Of a stretch of DNA of 64,000 bases, positions 5,713 through 11,138 are shown piece by piece (position 1 is the stretch's first letter; every line of letters starts with the position of its first letter). The notes under the pieces are model-generated. The model was not told the origin of the DNA and did not search any database. It was given only the letters and a program-made list of their open reading frames with translations. Origin of the DNA: a virus; the IMG/VR virus record IMGVR_UViG_3300042307_001176, positions 90,412 through 154,411 of that record. One strand, given 5' to 3'. The position numbers were made by a program, and so were the translations under genes.

Positions 5713-6282
5713 ATGAAAATTATATTTTTAGATCATGACGGTGTAATTTGTCTTTCCCAACAATTTGGAGGACGTTACAAAAAGCAGGCTAAAGCTAGAA
5801 AAAAGCTTTCTCAGGATCTGATGACTTTTCCTGTTGGAGCTAGGTTTGATAATTTTGATAAGAAAGCAATAAAGGTTTTAAATACAATCTTAGAAGAAAC
5901 AGGAGCTGAAATAGTGGTTTCTTCAGATTGGAAAAACTGGGCAACTGTAGAAGAAATGGGTGAATACTATAAAGAGCAAGGAATTATTAAAACTCCTATA
6001 GATTTCACTCCTAGAGAATACACGTTACCAGAGAAACAAGAATGGCATCCAGATTGGGATTTAGAAGCATCAAGAACTTTAGAAATCCAAGAATGGTTGA
6101 AAGATCATCCAGAAGTCTCTCATTGGGTAGCAATAGATGATTTGGATATGAGTTTTAAAGAAGTATCTTCTAATAGAAGCGGTACCGGATGGGGATTAAT
6201 AAATTTCGTACACACTCCAAGCCTTAATGAAGGTATTAAAAAATGTGGAATTAAAGAAAAAGTTTTAAAATTTTTAAAATAA
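5713..6282 (+). CDS. HAD-superfamily phosphatase of the RNA-repair (HAD_SAK) type, 189 aa
   Basis: The N-terminus MKIIFLDHDGVICLSQQFGG carries the HAD motif I (DxDGV). SSDWKNW near residue 77 fits motif II, and AIDDLDMSF near 143 supplies the C-terminal acidic motif. These features match the HAD domain found in polynucleotide kinase/phosphatase and related RNA-repair proteins, which removes 3' or 2',3'-cyclic phosphates from broken RNA. The in-frame ORF extends upstream through tRNA-Leu, but the ATG at 5713, only 3 nt after that tRNA, is clearly the start. Co-transcription with array B suggests healing of cleaved tRNAs, as T4 Pnkp does. No kinase or ligase partner is visible in this window. 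Confidence 0.7.
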   Translation: MKIIFLDHDGVICLSQQFGGRYKKQAKARKKLSQDLMTFPVGARFDNFDKKAIKVLNTILEETGAEIVVSSDWKNWATVEEMGEYYKEQGIIKTPIDFTPREYTLPEKQEWHPDWDLEASRTLEIQEWLKDHPEVSHWVAIDDLDMSFKEVSSNRSGTGWGLINFVHTPSLNEGIKKCGIKEKVLKFLK

Positions 6283-6308
6283 TTTAAGAAATCATTTTTT
6301 TATCCCGT

Positions 6309-6326
6309 TACATTTGGTTATCTTTG
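6309..6326 (+). promoter_or_regulatory. tandem early promoter elements TACATTTG and TATCTTTG
   Basis: TACATTTG (6309-6316) and TATCTTTG (6319-6326) both fit TAnnTTTG, with a T-run at about 6295-6301 at -33 for the second. They precede the gene at 6380 by a 53-nt A-rich leader. Confidence 0.65.
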
Positions 6327-6379
6327 TAATATAAATTAACAAACTTTATTTACAATTTACAATTTACAAAAAACCTATT

Positions 6380-6757
6380 ATGAAAAATCAAAAATTAAAA
6401 AGAGTTACTATGAGTGTATCTCACGAGAATCCTGATGCACAGGTAAATTTTAAATCAATCGGAATTGGAAAAGATCAAAGAGAAGCAGCTATTTTTGCTT
6501 TAGGATCTTTCTTAAATGTTATAGATGGAGTAAGCCAAGAAGGTATATCAGATTACAACGAAGCTTTGGAAATGGTTAATGCTCAATATTCGGAAGCTGA
6601 AATAGTATCATTTACTGAAACCCAATTGGAAAGGGCAAAAGATGCTTTTATTACTACTTACGAAACAACTAAAGTTGATTATGTTTGGGACGAAGTAGAA
6701 GATGGAATGGCTTTGGGCTTGATCGAAGGATTAGAAATAATCGAAGAGGAATATTAA
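6380..6757 (+). CDS. early hypothetical protein, 125 aa
   Basis: Soluble, acidic protein beginning MKNQKLKRVTMSVSHENPDA. It is predicted by eye to have a short beta N-terminal region and then mainly helices (FALGSFLNVIDG, NEALEMVNAQYSEAEI), ending IIEEEY. No catalytic motif is recognised. It has its own strong early promoter and lies between arrays B and C, so it is probably expressed soon after infection, like many host-takeover proteins. A second ATG at residue 11 is an alternative start. Confidence 0.55.
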   Translation: MKNQKLKRVTMSVSHENPDAQVNFKSIGIGKDQREAAIFALGSFLNVIDGVSQEGISDYNEALEMVNAQYSEAEIVSFTETQLERAKDAFITTYETTKVDYVWDEVEDGMALGLIEGLEIIEEEY

Positions 6758-6797
6758 AAAATATCAAAAAACATCTTTTTATTCAAAAAAGATATTG

Positions 6798-6805
6798 TAC
6801 TTTTG
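6798..6805 (+). promoter_or_regulatory. early promoter -7 element of tRNA array C (TACTTTTG)
   Basis: TACTTTTG fits TAnnTTTG with T-run 6775-6779 at -33. The leader ORF begins 39 nt downstream. A late-type GATATATAA at 6826-6834 lies between, so array C may have both early and late transcription. Confidence 0.75.
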
Positions 6806-6825
6806 CGAAACTATTCTGGAAACAG

Positions 6826-6834
6826 GATATATAA
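6826..6834 (+). promoter_or_regulatory. putative late promoter motif GATATATAA within leader C region
   Basis: Exact GATATATAA, 9 nt upstream of the leader C start codon. Leaders A and B have near matches (CATATAATA at 959-967, GTATATAA at 5193-5200). Confidence 0.45.
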
Positions 6835-6843
6835 TTAAGAAAA

Positions 6844-6951
6844 ATGAAAAACTGTAGTAAACATAACATCAATCGCATGATCAGTCAGATTAATGGCTGC
6901 TATCAAACGGTGGCGTTTTGGGCAAAGGGGAAAGAACCCGATCGAAGCTAA
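6844..6951 (+). CDS. leader peptide C, 35 aa, putative attenuator ORF covering 16 amino acids
   Basis: A 35-codon ORF beginning MKNCSKHNINRM and ending in Asp-Arg-Ser-stop. It contains at least one codon for every one of the 16 tRNAs in the array it precedes: Phe, Lys, Trp, Arg, Cys, Ser, Ile, Val, Asn, Tyr, Gly, Ala, Met, His, Thr and Gln. Isoacceptors also match. All three Ser codons are AGT/AGC (tRNA GCU), all three Ile codons are ATC/ATT (tRNA GAU), and both Arg codons are CGC/CGA (tRNA ACG, inosine wobble), although AGA dominates elsewhere. Leu, supplied by array B, is absent. Rare GC-rich codons (GGC, ACG, GTG, GCG, GGG, CCC) make this stretch locally GC-rich. Its end overlaps the anti-terminator strand. 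Inferred: a broad sensor of tRNA supply. Confidence 0.78.
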   Translation: MKNCSKHNINRMISQINGCYQTVAFWAKGKEPDRS

Positions 6952-7013
6952 TACAGGAAATCATATTTAGATATTTTGGAAAAGGCTTTGATTCACATCA
7001 AAGCCTTTTTTTT
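6940..7013 (+). terminator. attenuator C: alternative anti-terminator and terminator hairpins
   Basis: Terminator: AAAAGGCTTTGAT (6980-6992) pairs with ATCAAAGCCTTTT (6997-7009), 13 pairs, loop TCAC, T-run to 7013. Alternative: ATCGAAGCT (6941-6949, ending in the first base of the leader stop) pairs with GGCTTTGAT (6984-6992), nine pairs including two G-U. Confidence 0.78.
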
Positions 7014-7024
7014 GTTCTTTGACA
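7013..7024 (+). promoter_or_regulatory. boxA-like antitermination sequence, array C
   Basis: TGTTCTTTGACA, identical over 12 nt to the copy at 1101-1112 and in the same position, between terminator and first tRNA. Both are followed by an AT-nGG context (CATGTTGG, CATACTGG). Confidence 0.6.
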
Positions 7025-7037
7025 TACTGGAAAAAAT

Positions 7038-7110
7038 GGTACCGTAGCTCAGTCGGTAGAGCACTAGACTGAAAATCTAGGTGTCGCCGGTTCGATTCCG
7101 GCCGGTACCA
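7038..7110 (+). tRNA. tRNA-Phe(GAA)
   Basis: Acceptor GGTACCG/CGGTACC, anticodon stem CTAGA/TCTAG, loop CTGAAAA giving GAA. First tRNA of array C; leader C has one Phe codon (TTT). Confidence 0.95.
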
Positions 7111-7120
7111 CAATTAAAAT

Positions 7121-7193
7121 GATCTCGTAGCTCAGCTGGTAGAGCACCGCACTTTTAATGCGGGAGTCGAGGGTTCGAGCCCCTCCGGGATCA
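7121..7193 (+). tRNA. tRNA-Lys(UUU)
   Basis: Acceptor GATCTCG/CGGGATC, anticodon stem CCGCA/TGCGG, loop CTTTTAA giving UUU. Leader C has five Lys codons (four AAA, one AAG). Lys tRNA is a common target of defence anticodon nucleases. Confidence 0.95.
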
Positions 7194-7199
7194 CTACAC

Positions 7200-7272
7200 A
7201 CATCAGTAGCTCAATTGGTAGAGTGTTGGTCTCCAAAACCAAAGGTTGTAGGTTCGATTCCTACCTGGTGTG
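7200..7272 (+). tRNA. tRNA-Trp(CCA)
   Basis: Acceptor ACATCAG/CTGGTGT, discriminator G, anticodon stem TTGGT/ACCAA, loop CTCCAAA giving CCA. Leader C has one Trp codon. Confidence 0.93.
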
Positions 7273-7278
7273 CTAAAA

Positions 7279-7351
7279 GGCTCTGTAGTTCAAGGGATTA
7301 GAATGGATCACTACGGATGATCTGATCCTGGTTCGAATCCAGGTGGAGTCT
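7279..7351 (+). tRNA. tRNA-Arg(ACG)
   Basis: Anticodon stem GATCA/TGATC, loop CTACGGA giving ACG (inosine, reading CGU/CGC/CGA). The acceptor GGCTCTG/TGGAGTC has three G-U pairs. Leader C uses CGC and CGA, which this tRNA reads, and no AGA. Confidence 0.88.
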
Positions 7352-7362
7352 CAAACAAATAG

Positions 7363-7433
7363 GGTCGTGTGGTCGAGTGGTTAGGCACTAGTCTGCAAAA
7401 CTAGTTATACTGGTTCAATTCCAGTCACGACCT
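7363..7433 (+). tRNA. tRNA-Cys(GCA)
   Basis: Acceptor GGTCGTG/CACGACC, anticodon stem CTAGT/ACTAG, loop CTGCAAA giving GCA. Leader C has Cys codons TGT and TGC. Confidence 0.95.
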
Positions 7434-7450
7434 CAAAAAAATTTAAAAAT

Positions 7451-7588
7451 ATGATGATAGAAAGTAAAATAGTAGCCAGAGGAAGTTTCCCCTCAAGCAG
7501 AGAAAACTTAAGAAGAGAAACATTAAAATTTAATAGAGCCAAAATATTGATCGGAAGAATTAAAAGACTAATTAACAAAGGAAAGTAA
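7451..7588 (+). CDS. small basic protein inside tRNA array C, 45 aa
   Basis: A 45-codon ORF starts MMIESKIVARGSFPSSRENL and ends in a Lys/Arg-rich tail. It lies between tRNA-Cys and tRNA-Ser(GCU), and its stop codon falls in the acceptor stem of that tRNA (7580-7586), so tRNA processing would cut the mRNA at its 3' end. The high Arg/Lys content suggests RNA binding. Because it is embedded in the tRNA transcript, a role in tRNA maturation or translation is possible but unproven. Chance ORF is the alternative; codon usage (AGA for Arg, AAA for Lys) looks like real phage genes. Confidence 0.5.
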   Translation: MMIESKIVARGSFPSSRENLRRETLKFNRAKILIGRIKRLINKGK

Positions 7589-7665
7589 TCTCAGATGGTG
7601 ACGGGGCTCGCCTGCTAAGCGAAGCGTACCTTAATTGGTATTTGGTTCGATTCCAATTCTTTCCG
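7580..7665 (+). tRNA. tRNA-Ser(GCU)
   Basis: Anticodon loop CTGCTAA giving GCU (AGU/AGC), long variable arm with GTACC/GGTAT stem, acceptor GGAAAGT/TCTTTCC with a mismatch at 7:66. It overlaps the end of the small ORF at 7451. All Ser codons of leader C are AGT or AGC. Confidence 0.85.
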
Positions 7666-7671
7666 CAACAT

Positions 7672-7748
7672 TGACATATAGCTCAGTTGGTTAGAGCGTT
7701 GATCTGATACGTCAAAGGCCGAAGGTTCGAATCCTTCTATGTCAACCA
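7672..7748 (+). tRNA. tRNA-Ile(GAU)
   Basis: Acceptor TGACATA/TATGTCA, anticodon stem TTGAT/GTCAA, loop CTGATAC giving GAU, encoded CCA. It complements tRNA-Ile(UAU) of array A; leader C uses only ATC and ATT for Ile. Confidence 0.93.
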
Positions 7749-7753
7749 CATTT

Positions 7754-7826
7754 AGTCTCTTAGCTCAGTTGGCAGAGCGTTTGGTTTACATCCAAAATGT
7801 CGGGGGTTCGAATCCCTCAGGGACTA
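7754..7826 (+). tRNA. tRNA-Val(UAC)
   Basis: Acceptor AGTCTCT/AGGGACT, anticodon stem TTTGG/CCAAA, loop TTTACAT giving UAC. Leader C has one Val codon (GTG). Confidence 0.95.
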
Positions 7827-7829
7827 CAA

Positions 7830-7910
7830 GATTAGAAGCGGCGAATGGGGTTACTTCTCAGAACTTTTAAATTTGACCAAAAAACACCTCGCTCAAATAT
7901 TCTCTAATCT
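7830..7910 (+). ncRNA. tRNA-sized structured element of unknown type
   Basis: Perfect 7-bp terminal stem GATTAGA (7830-7836)/TCTAATC (7903-7909) encloses a further hairpin ATTTGA/TCAAAT. Size and placement resemble a tRNA, but no T-loop consensus or convincing anticodon arm is visible. Degenerate tRNA or other small RNA cut out by tRNA-processing enzymes. Confidence 0.4.
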
Positions 7911-7915
7911 AAACT

Positions 7916-7987
7916 GGGGATGTAGCTCAGCGGTAGAGCTCTCGACTGTTAATCGATAGGTCGCTGGTTCGAATCCAGCCTTCCCCG
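7916..7987 (+). tRNA. tRNA-Asn(GUU)
   Basis: Acceptor GGGGATG/CTTCCCC (one mismatch), anticodon loop CTGTTAA giving GUU, T-loop TTCGAAT. Leader C has four Asn codons. Confidence 0.93.
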
Positions 7988-7992
7988 CAATT

Positions 7993-8074
7993 CGGAGTGT
8001 TGAGCAATTGGCTGCTCAGCTGACTGTAAATCAGCCGCCTTAAGGCATTGGGGGTTCGAATCCCTCCGCTCCGA
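7993..8074 (+). tRNA. tRNA-Tyr(GUA)
   Basis: Acceptor CGGAGTG/CGCTCCG, long variable arm, anticodon stem CTGA/TCAG, loop CTGTAAA giving GUA. Leader C has one Tyr codon (TAT). Confidence 0.93.
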
Positions 8075-8076
8075 CA

Positions 8077-8147
8077 CAGTGTATCTGTAAGATATAGAGA
8101 CGGACAGTCCGACGGTTGAAGTGGATGCGTAATTCCACACGTCTCTA
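8077..8147 (+). ncRNA. structured spacer with 7-bp stem AGAGACG/CGTCTCT
   Basis: AGAGACG (8096-8102) pairs with CGTCTCT (8140-8146), enclosing 37 nt with a GTGGA/TCCAC hairpin; a TATCT/AGATA hairpin precedes it. The stem resembles the acceptor of tRNA-Ile(UAU). Too short for a tRNA; possibly a degenerate one. Confidence 0.35.
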
Positions 8148-8150
8148 AAT

Positions 8151-8226
8151 GCGATAGTAGCTCAGTTGGTAGAGCACCGTCCTTCCAAGTCGGGGGTCGC
8201 AGGTTCGAATCCTGTCTATCGCTCCA
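8151..8226 (+). tRNA. tRNA-Gly(UCC)
   Basis: Acceptor GCGATAG/CTATCGC, anticodon loop CTTCCAA giving UCC, encoded CCA. It reads GGA, the codon used for most of the thousands of Gly residues in the fibre genes. Leader C has GGC and GGG. Confidence 0.93.
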
Positions 8227-8227
8227 C

Positions 8228-8300
8228 GGGGTAGTAGCTCAATTGGCTGAGCGCTTCCTTTGCAAGGAAGAGGATGTGGGTTCAAGTCCCATCTACTCCA
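8228..8300 (+). tRNA. tRNA-Ala(UGC)
   Basis: Acceptor GGGGTAG/CTACTCC, anticodon stem CTTCC/GGAAG, loop TTTGCAA giving UGC. Leader C has GCG and GCA. Confidence 0.95.
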
Positions 8301-8307
8301 CTTATAT

Positions 8308-8380
8308 GGCGAGTTAGCTCAGTTGGTAGAGCGTTGGAATCATACCCCAAAGGTCGGCAGTTCGAACCTGCCACTCGCTA
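8308..8380 (+). tRNA. tRNA with anticodon CAU (elongator Met, or Ile2)
   Basis: Acceptor GGCGAGT/ACTCGCT, loop ATCATAC giving CAU. It lacks initiator features. Leader C has one internal Met codon besides the start, consistent with elongator Met. Confidence 0.88.
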
Positions 8381-8382
8381 CT

Positions 8383-8459
8383 GTGACGGTAGCTCAGTTG
8401 GTTAGAGCGTCTGATTGTGGTTCAGAAGGTCGGGGGTTCGATTCCCCTCTGTCACCCCA
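8383..8459 (+). tRNA. tRNA-His(GUG)
   Basis: Acceptor GTGACGG/CTGTCAC, anticodon stem TCTGA/TCAGA, loop TTGTGGT giving GUG, discriminator C and encoded CCA. The base at -1 is T rather than the usual G. Leader C has one His codon. Confidence 0.92.
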
Positions 8460-8460
8460 T

Positions 8461-8533
8461 GCCTTTGTAGCTCAGTTGGTAGAGCACTTCACTTGTAATG
8501 AAGATGTCGCAGGTTCAATCCCTGTCAAAGGCT
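8461..8533 (+). tRNA. tRNA-Thr(UGU)
   Basis: Acceptor GCCTTTG/CAAAGGC, anticodon stem CTTCA/TGAAG, loop CTTGTAA giving UGU. It reads ACA, the main Thr codon of the fibre repeats; leader C has ACG. Confidence 0.95.
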
Positions 8534-8539
8534 CTAAAT

Positions 8540-8612
8540 TGTCCTGTGGTGTAATTGGCAACACGTCTGGTTTTGGACCAGAAGAGTCCAGGTTCGAGCC
8601 CTGGCGGGACAT
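8540..8612 (+). tRNA. tRNA-Gln(UUG)
   Basis: Acceptor TGTCCTG/CGGGACA, anticodon stem TCTGG/CCAGA, loop TTTTGGA giving UUG. Last tRNA of array C; leader C has CAG and CAA. Confidence 0.93.
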
Positions 8613-8659
8613 CTAAAAAATAAGATAAATAGATTGACCAGTGTGTAAAAAATGTAGTT

Positions 8660-9148
8660 ATGAAAGTGCTAGTTCTAAATAATGACTTTACTCCTATAAG
8701 TGTTACCGACTTTGCTCGTGGATTTAAGCTTGTGTATAAAGGTAAAGCAGAAGTTTTAGAGCACGATGAACAAAATCCAATTGTTACTGAACAAAGCACT
8801 TACAAAAGACCTTCTGTTATCAGACTTTTAAAATATGTTGTATTGCCTTTTAAGAAGTTAAAACCGACTAGGGAAAATATCTTTAGAAGAGATGGGATGA
8901 AATGTGTTTATTGTGATACTACTAAGAACCTAACAATAGATCACGTTCTACCTAGATCTAGAGGTGGAGTTAATACATGGGAGAATCTAACAACATGTTG
9001 TTCAAAATGTAACAATAAAAAAGATGACAGGACTCCAGAAGAAGCTGGAATGAGAATGAGACAGAAACCATTCAAGCCAGGATACGGATATTTTATACGC
9101 AATTTCGCAAAAGGATTGGAGGTATGGACAGCATATCTCCCTGATTAA
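8660..9148 (+). CDS. HNH endonuclease, 162 aa
   Basis: The N-terminal half (MKVLVLNNDFTPISV) is the conserved lead-in of a bacterial HNH family. The nuclease core spans about 70-130: RRDGMKCVYC, then LTIDHVLPRSRGGVNTWENL with catalytic His, and CCSKCNNKK completing a two-CxxC zinc site. The enzyme probably nicks or cuts DNA. It follows array C by 47 nt and may be co-transcribed with it. A homing role is possible, since such genes often sit beside tRNA clusters, but the full-length, freestanding form could also serve in packaging or host DNA degradation. Confidence 0.8.
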   Translation: MKVLVLNNDFTPISVTDFARGFKLVYKGKAEVLEHDEQNPIVTEQSTYKRPSVIRLLKYVVLPFKKLKPTRENIFRRDGMKCVYCDTTKNLTIDHVLPRSRGGVNTWENLTTCCSKCNNKKDDRTPEEAGMRMRQKPFKPGYGYFIRNFAKGLEVWTAYLPD

Positions 9149-9155
9149 AAATTAA

Positions 9156-9186
9156 CCCCGGATTTATCAATAATCTGGGGCTTTTT
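9156..9186 (+). terminator. rho-independent terminator after HNH gene
   Basis: CCCCGGATT (9156-9164) pairs with AATCTGGGG (9172-9180), followed by C and five T. It ends the array C-HNH transcript. Confidence 0.85.
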
Positions 9187-9233
9187 GTGGAAATCTTTAT
9201 CGTCACATAATCTATAAGAAGTAAACTATTATT

Positions 9234-10298
9234 ATGTTATTTGATTTTGACGATATCTTAATTGAACCTGAAATACAAACCCACATTAGATCAAGAAAAC
9301 AGGTCGATGTAATGGACGAAAAACAAATGCTTCCTCTCTTTACTGCACCTATGGATACAGTTATAAATGAGGATAATATAAATATATTTAATAACAATAA
9401 AATATATGGAATTATTCCCAGAAAAGCCAATCCTGGATTAGATTACTTCTCAACTAATTATAAGGTATGGTATTCCTATGGTTTAGATGATTTTAAGAAG
9501 ATATTTATTGAAAATGATATAAACCTAAAGATAGGTGAAAGATCGTTTGTCTTAATTGATGTAGCAAATGGTCATATGAAATATGTTAAGGACTTAGTTA
9601 AAGAATCAAAAGAAAAATACGGAAGATCTTTAGTGCTAATGGTGGGAAATTGTGCTAATCCATCTACATTTTTATCTCTGTCACAAGTTGGAGCGGATTA
9701 CGTCAGAATGGGAATAGGTAACGGAGCTGGGTGTCTAACCACCGTTCAAACTGGTATCGGTTACCCTATGGCATCTTTAATTCATGAAACAGTTAAGATA
9801 CAACAAGAAAGAAACCTCACAACAAAGATAGTAGCAGATGGAGGTTTTAAAAAATATGCAGATGTTATTAAAGCATTGGCTTTAGGAGCTGACTATGTTA
9901 TGCTTGGTAGTATTTTTAATAAAACATTAGAAAGTTGTGGCGAAACATATGAAGGTAATAAAAAATATGATTCATGGACCGAGCCTGGTGACAAAGTAGA
10001 CCAATACTCTTTAGATGTTCTAATACAATTTGAAGCTGGTAAAAAATTCTATAAAAAATTTAGAGGCATGTCAACTAAGGATGTGCAGAAGAGTCTAGGC
10101 AAAACAGAATTAAAAACATCAGAAGGAATTTCTAAAATGCAACCAGTTGAATATACTCTTACCGGATGGATTGAGAACTTTACTGATTATTTAAAATCTG
10201 CTATGAGTTATACTGATTGTTTAACTATTGGTGAATTTATTGGAAAGGTTAGATTCAATAAAATTTCAAAAAATTCAATGGAAAGATTCAATAAATAG
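9234..10298 (+). CDS. IMP dehydrogenase / GMP reductase family enzyme, 354 aa
   Basis: The catalytic loop GNGAGCLTTVQTGIGYP contains the nucleophilic Cys (residue 167). The phosphate-binding segment ADGGFKKYADVIKALALGAD and YVMLGSIF follow as in the family, with GMSTKDVQ as the later flap. CBS domains are absent and the length equals GMP reductase more than IMPDH. The enzyme would act in purine nucleotide interconversion (IMP/XMP/GMP). A guanylate kinase is encoded at 51498, so the phage appears to manage its guanine nucleotide supply. Which direction it catalyses cannot be decided by eye. Confidence 0.82.
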   Translation: MLFDFDDILIEPEIQTHIRSRKQVDVMDEKQMLPLFTAPMDTVINEDNINIFNNNKIYGIIPRKANPGLDYFSTNYKVWYSYGLDDFKKIFIENDINLKIGERSFVLIDVANGHMKYVKDLVKESKEKYGRSLVLMVGNCANPSTFLSLSQVGADYVRMGIGNGAGCLTTVQTGIGYPMASLIHETVKIQQERNLTTKIVADGGFKKYADVIKALALGADYVMLGSIFNKTLESCGETYEGNKKYDSWTEPGDKVDQYSLDVLIQFEAGKKFYKKFRGMSTKDVQKSLGKTELKTSEGISKMQPVEYTLTGWIENFTDYLKSAMSYTDCLTIGEFIGKVRFNKISKNSMERFNK

Positions 10299-10339
10299 GA
10301 AACTAGATCAGGTTTTTTAGTATAATAAAGAAAAAAATA

Positions 10340-11125
10340 ATGAAAAAGTTTGGGCGTTTTAATGATGTGATCCGTTGGACTGCACAACAAATGTACGATT
10401 ACTCATATGAGGTACATACAGAAAAATGGCAGGGTAAGGAGATTAAACATGATCCTAAGTACACAATGATTGAAACATTAAACCTTTCTTTTTCGTGTCA
10501 GATGTCACCGGATATTAAAGAGATAGGTGAACAGATTAAACCAAATTTTGCATGGGCAGACGAACACTTTGAAGAAAGAGTTAGCGGATTACCATTGAAC
10601 CCTCCTCCCTCACATGTGAGATGGCCTTATGCTCAAAAGAATAATGAGGAATTTGGAGGACTTGAAAAATTTTCACATACTTATCCAGAAAGAATCTGGC
10701 CCAAATTTGCATCAGAAATTCCTAACAGTAAGATGTCAGGAATAAGATATGAATACGGGGATTTTAATGATGTTGTTGAATTAATGTCAAGAGAACCTTT
10801 CACTAGACAAGCATTCCTTCCTATTTGGTTTCCTGAAGATACTGGATCAGTTACAGGAGAAAGAGTTCCTTGTACTATTGGATATCATTTCATTAGGAGA
10901 GGAGATTGGGTACATGTTGTTTATTATATTAGATCTTGCGATTTCTTTAGACACTTTAGAGATGACATTTATCTTTGTGCTAAAAAAGTATTCTGGTTAA
11001 TTGAAAAACTAAAAGAAAAAGATCCAGAGAATTGGAATAATGTAAAACCTGGTATGCTTACTATGCACATTACTTCTTTACATGCTTGGGCAGTAGAAAA
11101 GTCTTTGCTAAAGAAATTAATGTAA
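10340..11125 (+). CDS. thymidylate synthase superfamily enzyme, possibly dCMP hydroxymethylase-like, 261 aa
   Basis: The signature region reads QAFLPIWFPEDTG, then RVPCTIGYHFI with the catalytic Cys at about 178, then YYIRSCDFFRHFRDDIYL. The RSCD arginine and serine bind phosphate in this superfamily. Thymidylate synthases have an Asn in the following FNI motif; here the aligned residue is Asp (about 209). Asp at this site is characteristic of dCMP hydroxymethylase, which acts on cytosine. This implies a deoxycytidylate substrate and perhaps modified DNA, but overall divergence makes the alignment uncertain. It follows the IMPDH-like gene by 41 nt and so probably belongs to a nucleotide-metabolism operon. 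Confidence 0.7.
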   Translation: MKKFGRFNDVIRWTAQQMYDYSYEVHTEKWQGKEIKHDPKYTMIETLNLSFSCQMSPDIKEIGEQIKPNFAWADEHFEERVSGLPLNPPPSHVRWPYAQKNNEEFGGLEKFSHTYPERIWPKFASEIPNSKMSGIRYEYGDFNDVVELMSREPFTRQAFLPIWFPEDTGSVTGERVPCTIGYHFIRRGDWVHVVYYIRSCDFFRHFRDDIYLCAKKVFWLIEKLKEKDPENWNNVKPGMLTMHITSLHAWAVEKSLLKKLM

Positions 11126-11138
11126 TGATATATATTGG

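Noticed and set aside
7949-8799. ORFs over array C tRNAs on both strands (7949-8140 minus, 8260-8616 plus, 8515-8799 minus)
   Set aside because: They overlap well-formed tRNAs or the HNH gene and have tRNA-derived sequence.
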